Shown here one piece after another: positions 18,496-26,510 of a stretch of 64,000 nt of DNA. The position numbers and the translations under genes are program-made. Under the pieces are notes generated by a model, which saw only the letters and a program-made list of their open reading frames with translations, made no database searches and was not told where the DNA came from. Numbering within the stretch: the first letter of the stretch is position 1; each line of letters begins with the position of its first letter. Where the stretch lies: the NCBI RefSeq assembly GCF_006715145.1, contig NZ_VFMR01000001.1:2170001-2234000 (forward strand). The letters are read 5' to 3'. The stretch comes from Microbacterium sp. SLBN-146 (GTDB taxonomy: Bacteria > Actinomycetota > Actinomycetes > Actinomycetales > Microbacteriaceae).

Positions 18496-19056
18496 ATGAC
18501 TCGTGCTCTCCTCGTGATCGATATGCAGCGTGCCTTCGACGACCTCGACTTCTGGGGTGCGACGACCAACCCCGCCTGCGAGGGCAACGTCGCGGCGCTC
18601 CTCGAGGTCTGGAAGGGGTCGGGGGAGCCGATCGTGGTCGTGCGGCACGACTCGACCTCGGAGGGGTCGCCGCTCGCACCCGGCAACCCGGGCAACGTGC
18701 TCGTCGACCCCGTCGCGGCCGTCGAGCCGGCGCTCTTCGTCACGAAGAACGTGAACTCCGCGTTCTATGGCGACCCCGATCTGCACGCGTGGCTGCAGGA
18801 GAACGGCATCACGCAGGTGGTGCTGTGCGGCATCCAGACCAACATGTGCGTCGAGACGACAGCGCGGATGGCGGGGAACCTCGGATACGACGTGACGGTC
18901 GCGCTGGATGCCACGCGCACGTTCGACCTCGAGACCGAGATTCCCGGCCTCGGCACCGTGACCCGCAGCGCCGACGAGCTCATGGCGACGACGGCTCTCG
19001 GCCTGCAGGCGGGCGGGTTCGCGCGCATCGCGACGACGGCGCAGCTCACGGGGTAG
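18496..19056 (+). CDS. Isochorismatase-like cysteine hydrolase
   Basis: 186 residues, standard for the family. The catalytic elements are the Asp in LLVIDMQRAF (D9), the conserved Lys in VTKNVNSAF, the cis-peptide region VVLCGIQTNMCVE and the nucleophile Cys118. Members hydrolyse amides such as nicotinamide, carbamates or isochorismate; the specificity cannot be read here. It is 12 bp downstream of the EamA gene and may be co-transcribed. The mutasome promoter follows it. Confidence 0.88.
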   Translation: MTRALLVIDMQRAFDDLDFWGATTNPACEGNVAALLEVWKGSGEPIVVVRHDSTSEGSPLAPGNPGNVLVDPVAAVEPALFVTKNVNSAFYGDPDLHAWLQENGITQVVLCGIQTNMCVETTARMAGNLGYDVTVALDATRTFDLETEIPGLGTVTRSADELMATTALGLQAGGFARIATTAQLTG

Positions 19057-19115
19057 CCTTGTCTCGAACATAAGTGTCGGAAGTGCCCCGTATCGTCGTT
19101 CTCACAGTTGAGAGT

Positions 19116-19133
19116 CTAGAACATCTGTTCTAG
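19116..19133. promoter_or_regulatory. LexA (SOS) box of the mutasome operon
   Basis: CTAGAAC-N4-GTTCTAG, a perfect 7-bp inverted repeat containing the GAAC-N4-GTTC core known for actinobacterial/Bacillus LexA boxes. It lies 22 bp before the imuA start. A weaker half-conserved site (TCGAACATAAGTGTCG, about 19064-19079) lies upstream. Confidence 0.88.
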
Positions 19134-19154
19134 CCTGTGGGAATGAGGGGCAGC

Positions 19155-19886
19155 ATGCAGTCGACGGCTACGCGTGCATCCGCTGATGAACTGCAGCGTC
19201 TTCGTGCGCAGGTCGATCGGATGCAGGGGCGCAAGCTCGATGCGCCCGTGCTGCCCGTCGCACCGCCGCTCGCGGAGCTTCTTCCCGGGGGTGGTCTGCG
19301 TCCGGGGGCGGCCTATTCGCTCTCTTCGTCGACGTCGCTCCTGCTCGCGCTTCTCGCACAGGCATCGCAGACGGGATCGTGGTGCGGTGTCGTCGGGATG
19401 CCGCGGCTCGGCGCCGAAGCGGCGGAGTCGATGGGGGTCGACCTGTCGCGGCTCGTGCTCGTTCCCGATCCCGGGCAGCGCTGGCTCGCCGTGACGGCGA
19501 CGATCGCCGACGTGCTGCCCGTCGTGGCCGTGCGTCCGTCGGGGCGCGCGCCCGACGGCGAGATCTCGCGGCTCGCGGGGAGGCTCCGCGAGCGCGGGGC
19601 CGTGCTGCTCGTGCAGGGTCCCTGGCCGCAGGCCGAGGCGGTGCTCGAGGTCGGAGAGCCGGGGTGGGCGGGTCTCGGGCGCGGGCACGGCTACCTCGCG
19701 GAGCGCACGGTCACGGTGACGTCGTCGTCCCGGCGCTGGCCCGTCGCGCGTCGGCGGCGCCTGTTGCTTCCGGATGCCGCGGGCCGGATCGCCGAGGCGC
19801 CGTCGCTGCTCTCGCGGGTCGAGCCGCGGCCCGAGGTGGTGGCCGATCCTGCCGAGCGCCGTGACGTGTGGTCGAAGGCGGGATAG
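19155..19886 (+). CDS. ImuA-type SOS mutasome protein
   Basis: About 243 residues, related to the RecA-like ImuA' family that accompanies ImuB and DnaE2. Recognisable segments are LPVAPPLAELLPGGGLRPGAAYSL and the following core strand/helix. There is no good Walker A motif, as in actinobacterial ImuA'. Its role in error-prone lesion bypass is through interaction with ImuB. I prefer ATG 19155, which has GAGGGG 4 bp upstream; ATG 19143 and GTG 19137 are alternatives in the same frame. Controlled by the LexA box. The imuB gene follows directly. Confidence 0.82.
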   Translation: MQSTATRASADELQRLRAQVDRMQGRKLDAPVLPVAPPLAELLPGGGLRPGAAYSLSSSTSLLLALLAQASQTGSWCGVVGMPRLGAEAAESMGVDLSRLVLVPDPGQRWLAVTATIADVLPVVAVRPSGRAPDGEISRLAGRLRERGAVLLVQGPWPQAEAVLEVGEPGWAGLGRGHGYLAERTVTVTSSSRRWPVARRRRLLLPDAAGRIAEAPSLLSRVEPRPEVVADPAERRDVWSKAG

Positions 19887-19888
19887 CC

Positions 19889-21574
19889 GTGGCCGTCGAT
19901 GCACCCGAGCGGAGCCTCGTGCTGTGGTTCCCCGACTGGCCCGTCACGGCGCTCACGCGAGCCGCCGCGACGGAGGCTCCGACGCGCACGTCTGCGGGGG
20001 GTCGGGGGAGGCGGGCATCCGGCACGACGGCGGGGTCGTCGTCCGACAGGCCGGAGCCGCTCGACCCCCGGCTTCCGATCGCGGTCGTCGAGGCGAACCA
20101 GGTCGTCGCCTGCTCGGCGGCGGCGCGGGCTGACGGCGTGCGGCGGGGGCAACGGCGGCGCGACGCGCAGGCGCGGTGTCCGGCGCTGCGGATCGTGCCG
20201 GCCGACATCGCCCGCGACCAGCGCGCCTTCGCGCCGCTCATCGCGGCAATCGAGGACCGGGCGCCCGGTGTGCAGCTCGTGCGGCCGGGGCTCTGCGCCC
20301 TCCGTGCCCGCGGACCGGCCCGCTACTACGGCGGCGAGGAGCAGTCGGCGCGCGTGCTCGTCGAGGCGCTGCGGGGTCTCGGGATCGAGGATGTGCGGGC
20401 GGGGATCGCCGACGGTCCCTTCACGGCCGAGCAAGCCGCGACGGCCGGCTCGACCGCGAGGGAGCCGGTCTTCATCGTGCCCGCGGGTGGGGCGGCAGGC
20501 TTCCTCGCGCCGCTGTCGGTGAGCGTGCTTGACTCGACGGCGCTCGCGGCGGTCGCCCCGCCGAAGGGCGGACGCACCTCGGCGAGCGACGACCTCGTCG
20601 GACTCCTCGCGCGCCTCGGGGTCCAGACGCTTGGCGCGTTCGCCGCGATGCCCGAGGAGCGGGTGCGAGAGAGGTTCGGGCCACGCGGCATCCGTCTTCA
20701 CGACCTCGCGGCCGGAAGCGATTCGCGTCCCGTACAGCCACGCACCCCGCCGCCCGAGCTGCATCGCGAAGTGGCGTTCGAGCCGCCCGTCGAGATCGCC
20801 GACCAGGTGGCGTTCGGCATGCGCGTCGCCGCCGACGATTTCATCCAGGGTCTCGGCGCGATCGACCTCGTGTGCACCGAGCTGCGCGTCGAGCTCGTGG
20901 GCGACCGGGGCGAACGCAGCGAGCGGGTGTGGCTGCATCCGGCGTCGTTCGACTCCGCCGCGATCGTCGACCGCGTGAGGTGGCAGCTCGGCGAAGACGC
21001 GGAGGGCCTGCGGAGCGGTGTGACGCTCGTGCGGATCTCTCCCGAGGCGGTGGATGCGGCATCCCATCACCGTCCCGCGATCTTCGGATCGGGGCCGGAA
21101 GAGCGGGTGCACCACGCCCTCTCGCGCGTGCAGGCGATGCTCGGGCATCGGGCCGTCGTGACGCCCGAGATCGGCGGAGGGCGCTGGCTCACCGAGCGGC
21201 AGGTGCTCGTGCCGTGGGGTGACCGGGTCGTGCTCGCGAAGGAGCGGGGGCGTCCGTGGCCGGGGAGCCTTCCCGACCCGCTGCCGACGACCGTGTTCGC
21301 CGAGCCGCCGACGGTCGAGGTGACGACGCTCGGAGGGTATGCCGTCGAGATCGACGAGCGCGGCGCTCTCTCAGCGGCGCCGGGTGTGCTCGTCGAGGGC
21401 GGCAGGCGGCGGGCGATCGAGTCGTGGGCGGGTCCGTGGCCGATCGTCGAGCGCAGCTGGGACCCCGTCCGCGCGCGCCGGGCGCATCGGTTCCAGGTCG
21501 TCGATGCCGACGGGGCCGCGTGGCTCCTCGTCTGCGAGAACGGCGGCTGGACGATCGAGGGGGCATACGACTGA
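19889..21574 (+). CDS. imuB: ImuB, Y-family polymerase-like mutasome hub
   Basis: 561 residues. The N-terminal Y-family fold begins LVLWFPDWPVTALTRA, and the palm lacks the paired acidic residues of active Y polymerases, as expected for ImuB, which is a non-catalytic hub. It should link the beta clamp, ImuA and DnaE2 during SOS mutagenesis. A little-finger-like region and a C-terminal disordered segment with RRRAIESWAGPWPIVERSWD follow; this Trp-rich tail is characteristic of ImuB. GTG start 19889 (GTG 19868 is possible). The stop overlaps the dnaE2 start (TGATG), so the genes are translationally coupled. Confidence 0.88.
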   Translation: MAVDAPERSLVLWFPDWPVTALTRAAATEAPTRTSAGGRGRRASGTTAGSSSDRPEPLDPRLPIAVVEANQVVACSAAARADGVRRGQRRRDAQARCPALRIVPADIARDQRAFAPLIAAIEDRAPGVQLVRPGLCALRARGPARYYGGEEQSARVLVEALRGLGIEDVRAGIADGPFTAEQAATAGSTAREPVFIVPAGGAAGFLAPLSVSVLDSTALAAVAPPKGGRTSASDDLVGLLARLGVQTLGAFAAMPEERVRERFGPRGIRLHDLAAGSDSRPVQPRTPPPELHREVAFEPPVEIADQVAFGMRVAADDFIQGLGAIDLVCTELRVELVGDRGERSERVWLHPASFDSAAIVDRVRWQLGEDAEGLRSGVTLVRISPEAVDAASHHRPAIFGSGPEERVHHALSRVQAMLGHRAVVTPEIGGGRWLTERQVLVPWGDRVVLAKERGRPWPGSLPDPLPTTVFAEPPTVEVTTLGGYAVEIDERGALSAAPGVLVEGGRRRAIESWAGPWPIVERSWDPVRARRAHRFQVVDADGAAWLLVCENGGWTIEGAYD

Positions 21575-24500
21575 TGGGGTTCAACAACCCGTCGGTGCCG
21601 TGGGCCGAGCTCGAGAGGGTGCTCAGCGATCGGCGGCGACCCACTGAGATCCCTACGGGCGCGAACGGCGGCGACAGTCCCGCGTGGTCGCGCAAGCGTG
21701 GTCCGTACGTGCCGGTGCCGATCGAGCGTCCCGTCGACGCCGTGCCGTATGCCGAACTGCACGCGCATTCGTCGTACTCGTTCCTCGACGGAGCCTCCTC
21801 GCCCGAAGAGCTCGCCGAGGAGGCCGAGGCGCTCGGGCTGCACGCGCTCGCCGTCACCGACCACGACGGCTTCTACGGCATCGTGCGGTTCGCCGAGGCC
21901 GCCGAGTCACTCCAGCTCAAGACGGTGTTCGGCGCCGAACTCTCGCTCGGGCATCAAGACCGGTCGCCGACTCCGCAGCGGAGGGGCGAGGCCGACCCGC
22001 TCGGATCCCACCTGCTCGTGCTCGCCCGCGGCGAAGAGGGATACCACCGGCTCGCGGGAGCCATCACGCACGCGCAGCTCCGCGGTGCCGAAAAGGGGCG
22101 GCCGCTCTACGACCTCGACGAGCTCGCCGATCAGCTGGGCGAGCACGCCGTGATCCTGACGGGATGCCGCAAGGGCAGCGTCCGTCGCGCGCTCGCCGCC
22201 GCAGGGCCCGAGGCGGCCGCCGACGAACTCGACCTGCTCGTGCAGCGCTTCGGCCGCGATGCCGTGCACGTCGAGCTGTTCGATCACGGCAATCCACTCG
22301 ATACGCGCGAGAACGACCTGCTCGCCGCGATTGCCCGCGAACGGGGACTGCCGCTCGTCGCGACGAACAACGTGCACTACTCGGTGCCCAAGCGGCAGCT
22401 GCTCGCGGCAGCCGTCGCCGCGGTCCGCGCCAATCGCGGGCTCGACGAGCTCGACGGGTGGCTTCCCGTCCACTCGGGTGCGCACCTGCGGTCAGGACTC
22501 GAGATGGTGGAGCGGTTCGCGCGGCATCCCGATGCCGTCGCCCGCACGGTTCCCCTCGCCGACGAGATCGCCTTTTCGCTGCGGCGTGCGAAGCCCGCGC
22601 TGCCGAAGCAGGAGGTTCCCGAGGGGCACACGCCGATGACGTGGCTGCGGCACCTCGTGTGGGAGGCTGTGCCCCGCAAGTACCCCGACCTGAAGGACGA
22701 AGACCGGGAGCGCATCGAGCGCGAGCTCGGAGTCATCGAGCTGAAGGACTTTCCGGGGTACTTCCTCATCGTGCACGGGATCGTGCAGGAGGCCCGGCGC
22801 CGCGGCATCCTGTGTCAGGGGCGCGGATCCGCCGCCAACAGCGCCATCTGCTACCTGCTCGACATCACGGCGGTCGATGCGATCGCCTACCGGTTGCCGT
22901 TCGAGCGGTTCCTGTCGTCGCTGCGCGATGAGGAGCCCGACATCGATGTCGACTTCGACTCCGACCGGCGCGAAGAGATCATCCAGTGGGTGTACGAGAA
23001 GTACGGGCGCGATCGGGCCGCGCAGGTGGCGAACGTCATCCAGTACCGGCCGAAGAACGCCGTCCGCGACATGGCGAAGGCGCTCGGGCACTCGCCCGGC
23101 CAGCAGGACGCGTGGTCGAAGCAGGTCGACCGGTGGAGCGGCGGTTTCGATACCGGCTCAGTCGGGGGAAAGCACGACACGAGCCACGACATCCCGGATC
23201 GGGTGATCGAGTTCGCCGCGGAGCTGCTGAAGGCGCCGCGGCATCTCGGGATCCACTCGGGCGGCATGGTGCTCACCGACCGGCCCGTCGGCGAAGTCGT
23301 GCCGATCGAGCACGCGCGCATGGAGAACCGCACGGTCATCCAGTGGGACAAAGACGACGCCGCGTGGATGGGGCTCGTCAAGTTCGATCTGCTGGGGCTC
23401 GGGATGCTGGCAGCGTTGCAGTACTGCTTCGACATGATCCGCGAGTCGACGGGTGAGGACTGGGAGCTGTCGACCCTGCCGAAGGAGGAGCAGGGCGTCT
23501 ACGACATGCTGTGCCGTGCGGATTCGATCGGGGTGTTCCAGGTCGAGTCGCGCGCGCAGATGGGGTTGTTGCCACGCCTGCAGCCTCGGCAGTACTACGA
23601 CCTCGTGGTCGAGATCGCGCTCATCCGGCCGGGGCCGATCCAGGGTGGCGCGGTGCATCCGTTCGTCCGGCGCAAGCTCGGCCACGAGAAGGTGACGTAC
23701 CCGCATCCGAAGCTCGAGCCGGTGCTCGAGCGCACGCTCGGGGTGCCGGTGTTCCAGGAGCAGCTCATGCAGATGGCGGTCGCGATCGGTGAGGTGAGTG
23801 GTGAGGATGCCGACCTCTTGCGTCGTGCGATGGGGTCGAAGCGCGGGGTGGAGCGCATCGAGTCGCTCAAACAGAAGCTGTATGAGGGCATGGCGAAGAA
23901 CGGCCTGGTGGGCGATGATGCCGATGCGATCTATGCGAAGATCCAGGCGTTCGCGAACTTCGGTTTCGCCGAGTCGCACTCGCTGTCGTTCGGTCTGCTC
24001 GTCTACGCGAGTTCGTGGATCAAGCTGCACTATCCGGGTGCGTTCCTCGCGGGTCTGCTGCGCGCCCAGCCGATGGGCTTCTACTCACCCGCGACTCTCG
24101 TCGCCGACGCCCGCCGCCACGGCGTCGAGGTCCGCCGCCCCGACCTCCACCTCTCGGGCGTGGAGGCCCTCCTCGAGCCCGTCGCCGATGAGCCCGCCGC
24201 CCCACCAGACGAGCACGTTTCCGCTGGTCGAGTAGCCGGCGCAGCCGGCGTATCGAGACCCGCCCCCACGTACGAGGCCGCCCCCGACGCCCCCACCAAC
24301 GAAGCCGGCACCCCAACCGCTGGTCGAGTAGCCGGCGCAGCCGGCGTATCGAGACCCGCCCCCACGTACGAAGCCAAACCACCCCCCACCGGCATGCCGT
24401 CCTGCACCCACCGCATCCAACCCCCCGTCCCTCCGTTCGACCCCAACACCCCCGACGACACCGCCGCCCACCGCCGCGACGGCGCGTTCGCCGTCCGCCT

Positions 24501-25191
24501 CGGCCTCGCCGGGGTCAAGGGCATCGGTGCGAAGGTCGCCGAGCGGATCGTGTCCGAAAGGGATGCCGCGGGCCCGTACCGCGATCTTCGCGACCTCGTC
24601 CGCCGCACGGGTGTCACGGGCCCGCAGCTCGAAGCGCTCGCCACTGCCGGCGCGTTCGACTGCCTCGGCATCGCCCGGCGCGAGGCGATCTGGCTCGCCG
24701 GCGCTGCCGCACAGGACCGCGTCGAATTCCTGCCCGACTCACTCGTGTCGGTGCAGCCGCCGTTGTTCACCGACCCGTCGAGCTACGACACACTCGCCGC
24801 CGACCTGTGGGCGACGGGCATCTCGGTCGACGACCATCCGATGACGCACTACCGTTCGGCGCTCGATGCGCGGGGTGTGCTGACGTCGCGCGAGCTGAGG
24901 TCGCACGAGAGTGGCCGGCGGGTCGAGGTCGCGGGGCTCGTGACTCACCGGCAGCGGCCGGCGACGGCATCCGGAATCACGTTCATCAACCTCGAAGACG
25001 AGCACGGTCTCGTGAACGTCATCTGCTCGGTGGGGGTGTGGAACCGCTACCGCCGGGTCGTGCGGGATTCACCGGCGCTCATCGTGCGGGGACTGCTGGA
25101 GCGGTCGATCGAGGGGGTGACGAATCTCGTGGCCGACCGGTTCGACGATCTGCGGGTGGGGGTGCACCACAACTCGCGGGACTTCCGTTAA
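21574..25191 (+). CDS. dnaE2: Error-prone DNA polymerase III alpha subunit DnaE2
   Basis: 1205 residues, about 100 longer than usual. Order: PHP domain (from about 58; YAELHAHSSYSFLDGASS), palm and finger domains (RGSAANSAICYLLD; catalytic Asp pair in PDIDVDFDSDRREEI at about 455), the thumb/helical region, and a C-terminal OB fold (VEVAGLVTHRQRPATASGITF). It copies past lesions at low fidelity in the SOS response and works with ImuA and ImuB. About residues 870-960 are an added Ala/Pro-rich segment. It contains two in-frame copies of a palindromic repeat that is normally intergenic in this group, see 24223-24275 and 24319-24371. Confidence 0.95.
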   Translation: MGFNNPSVPWAELERVLSDRRRPTEIPTGANGGDSPAWSRKRGPYVPVPIERPVDAVPYAELHAHSSYSFLDGASSPEELAEEAEALGLHALAVTDHDGFYGIVRFAEAAESLQLKTVFGAELSLGHQDRSPTPQRRGEADPLGSHLLVLARGEEGYHRLAGAITHAQLRGAEKGRPLYDLDELADQLGEHAVILTGCRKGSVRRALAAAGPEAAADELDLLVQRFGRDAVHVELFDHGNPLDTRENDLLAAIARERGLPLVATNNVHYSVPKRQLLAAAVAAVRANRGLDELDGWLPVHSGAHLRSGLEMVERFARHPDAVARTVPLADEIAFSLRRAKPALPKQEVPEGHTPMTWLRHLVWEAVPRKYPDLKDEDRERIERELGVIELKDFPGYFLIVHGIVQEARRRGILCQGRGSAANSAICYLLDITAVDAIAYRLPFERFLSSLRDEEPDIDVDFDSDRREEIIQWVYEKYGRDRAAQVANVIQYRPKNAVRDMAKALGHSPGQQDAWSKQVDRWSGGFDTGSVGGKHDTSHDIPDRVIEFAAELLKAPRHLGIHSGGMVLTDRPVGEVVPIEHARMENRTVIQWDKDDAAWMGLVKFDLLGLGMLAALQYCFDMIRESTGEDWELSTLPKEEQGVYDMLCRADSIGVFQVESRAQMGLLPRLQPRQYYDLVVEIALIRPGPIQGGAVHPFVRRKLGHEKVTYPHPKLEPVLERTLGVPVFQEQLMQMAVAIGEVSGEDADLLRRAMGSKRGVERIESLKQKLYEGMAKNGLVGDDADAIYAKIQAFANFGFAESHSLSFGLLVYASSWIKLHYPGAFLAGLLRAQPMGFYSPATLVADARRHGVEVRRPDLHLSGVEALLEPVADEPAAPPDEHVSAGRVAGAAGVSRPAPTYEAAPDAPTNEAGTPTAGRVAGAAGVSRPAPTYEAKPPPTGMPSCTHRIQPPVPPFDPNTPDDTAAHRRDGAFAVRLGLAGVKGIGAKVAERIVSERDAAGPYRDLRDLVRRTGVTGPQLEALATAGAFDCLGIARREAIWLAGAAAQDRVEFLPDSLVSVQPPLFTDPSSYDTLAADLWATGISVDDHPMTHYRSALDARGVLTSRELRSHESGRRVEVAGLVTHRQRPATASGITFINLEDEHGLVNVICSVGVWNRYRRVVRDSPALIVRGLLERSIEGVTNLVADRFDDLRVGVHHNSRDFR
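24223..24275 (+). repeat. Palindromic repeat inside dnaE2, family B copy 1
   Basis: 53-bp unit: GCTGGTCGAGTAGCCGGC, then GCAGCCGGCGTATCGAGACC, then CGCCCCCACGTACGA. The core is an inverted repeat (GGTCGA...TCGAGACC around GCCGGC-GCA-GCCGGC). It is in frame and codes for AGRVAGAAGVSRPAPTYE. Such GGTCGAGTAG...TATCGAGACC elements are common intergenic repeats in Microbacteriaceae as I remember them. Confidence 0.85.
24319..24371 (+). repeat. Palindromic repeat inside dnaE2, family B copy 2
   Basis: Copy of the 24223 unit, identical over the 53 bp read here, starting 96 bp (32 codons) later and therefore in the same frame. Between the copies lies an Ala/Pro/Thr-rich linker (APDAPTNEAGTPT). The reading frame is kept throughout, so the host gene remains open. 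Confidence 0.85.
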
Positions 25192-25195
25192 CGCC

Positions 25196-25229
25196 AGAGC
25201 GGGCCCCCGACGAATCGGGAGCCCGCTCT
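25196..25229. terminator. Bidirectional terminator between dnaE2 and the HesB-like gene
   Basis: A 15-bp stem with one mismatch (AGAGCGGGC...GCCCGCTCT, inner CCCGA/TCGGG, loop CGAA) between two convergent genes. Confidence 0.75.
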
Positions 25230-25239
25230 GTCACGCATC

Positions 25240-25524
25240 TCAGGCGCGGGTCGCGAGCGCGAAGCGCACGGATCCGTCCTGAGCAAGTTCTGCATCGAGG
25301 ATGCGGTCTTCGAGTGCCGCGGCGGCGCCGGCGTCGAGAAACACCTGTGCTCCGTCGCTGGCGACGACGGTGTCGGTCGCCTCGGGCGCGGGTGCGACGC
25401 TGAGCTCGAAGCCTGCCTCGCCTCCCGTGTCGCGAATGCGGACTCCACCGTCGTCGGGGACGTTGGGAACACGCGAGACAATCGCCTTGACAGCCTCCGC
25501 CGCGGTGTCGGTCATCGTGAGCAT
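25240..25524 (-). CDS. HesB/IscA-like protein lacking cysteines
   Basis: 94 residues with the beta-rich A-type scaffold fold: the start LTMTDTAAEAVKAIVSRV and GGVRIRDTGGEAGFELSVAP match the family. The three cysteines that bind Fe-S clusters in IscA/HesB are absent; there is no cysteine in the protein. It is therefore unlikely to carry an Fe-S cluster, although homologues in this group are commonly named HesB. The start ATG has a GGAG box (AAGGAGAGCAACC) upstream. Monocistronic and converges on dnaE2. Role unknown. Confidence 0.8.
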   Translation of the reverse strand: MLTMTDTAAEAVKAIVSRVPNVPDDGGVRIRDTGGEAGFELSVAPAPEATDTVVASDGAQVFLDAGAAAALEDRILDAELAQDGSVRFALATRA

Positions 25525-25659
25525 GGTTGCTCTCCTTCCGGTTTGCGGGCATCGGACCGGCCACGATTCCGAGAATCCGGGCGATGTGCAAGCGTGTCGG
25601 CGCGATATCGCCCGACTCCCACCGGATACGGAGGTTCGCCGCGCCGGGGTCGATATGGT

Positions 25660-26481
25660 TCACCCGCGCGCGCAGAGAGCGAAGACATAGTCCTCGGATG
25701 CCGGTGTCGCCAGCCCCCGATCCCGCAGCACCGTGAGCTCCGGCGTCGCCGGGTCAGCGCACGCGTCGTCGAACGAGAAGCCCTCGACATCCGAGTACTC
25801 GATGTCGATGACGTGCTCGCCGTACACCGCCGTGTACGCCCCACATTCGTCGAACACGGCGCACTCTTCCGCAATCGCGAAGTCGAACCCCGCTGTGACG
25901 TGGAGGGTCTCGGCGTCTTCGGAGGCGTTCTTCTGCCCGGCCGCGAGTCCGCGCTCCTGGGCGATCTCGACGAGACGGGTCGCGAGCGCCAGGTTGTCGC
26001 CGAGAGTCAGCGCTCCCGCGCTGCGGGCGTAGGTGTCGAGGTTGTCGAACTCGACCGCGTCGTATCCGTCGTCGGCGCATCCCTCGATCCATGGCTCGAC
26101 GATCGCGGCGATCGCATCCCGGGACTTCTCTGTCGATGTGTCGAGCAGAGCTTCATCGGGCCAGTTCGGATCGAACACGAGCTCACCGGCAGAGTCGCGC
26201 AGCAGCACCTCGTCGGGCCACGCATCGAGCTCGCCAGGCTGCGTCTGGAAGCCGTTGACGTAGCAGATCGAGTAGGCGCCCTCCGCGGGCGGGTCGCTGC
26301 GGTCACGCGCGACGACATCGATGCCATGGGGCGGGTCGTAGGCACCGCCGAGCTGGTAGTCGACCGCTCCGCTCGTCGGCGGCAACTGCACTCCGGTCGG
26401 GGGAGCGGATGCCGCGGCACACCCCGTCGCGACGAGACCCAGCGCGAGCACGGCGACAACAGCGAGGGAGGGGCGGTGCAC
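25660..26481 (-). CDS. GH114-type lipoprotein (endo-polygalactosaminidase family)
   Basis: 273 residues from GTG 26481. An N-terminal lipoprotein signal (about 1-20, lipobox VATGC) is followed by a beta/alpha barrel resembling glycoside hydrolase family 114 (endo-alpha-1,4-polygalactosaminidase). Landmarks are GIDVVARDRSD, SICYVNGFQTQPGE, DPNWPDEALLD and DDGYDAVEFDNLDTYA, the last with the acidic residues expected at the active site. It should be an extracytoplasmic, membrane-anchored hydrolase of galactosamine-rich polymers. It runs on the same strand as the permease gene that starts upstream at 27659. Substrate is inferred from family only. Confidence 0.82.
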   Translation of the reverse strand: MHRPSLAVVAVLALGLVATGCAAASAPPTGVQLPPTSGAVDYQLGGAYDPPHGIDVVARDRSDPPAEGAYSICYVNGFQTQPGELDAWPDEVLLRDSAGELVFDPNWPDEALLDTSTEKSRDAIAAIVEPWIEGCADDGYDAVEFDNLDTYARSAGALTLGDNLALATRLVEIAQERGLAAGQKNASEDAETLHVTAGFDFAIAEECAVFDECGAYTAVYGEHVIDIEYSDVEGFSFDDACADPATPELTVLRDRGLATPASEDYVFALCARG

Positions 26482-26510
26482 CGTCTGACGGTACCCCGCG
26501 GGCGGGCGAC

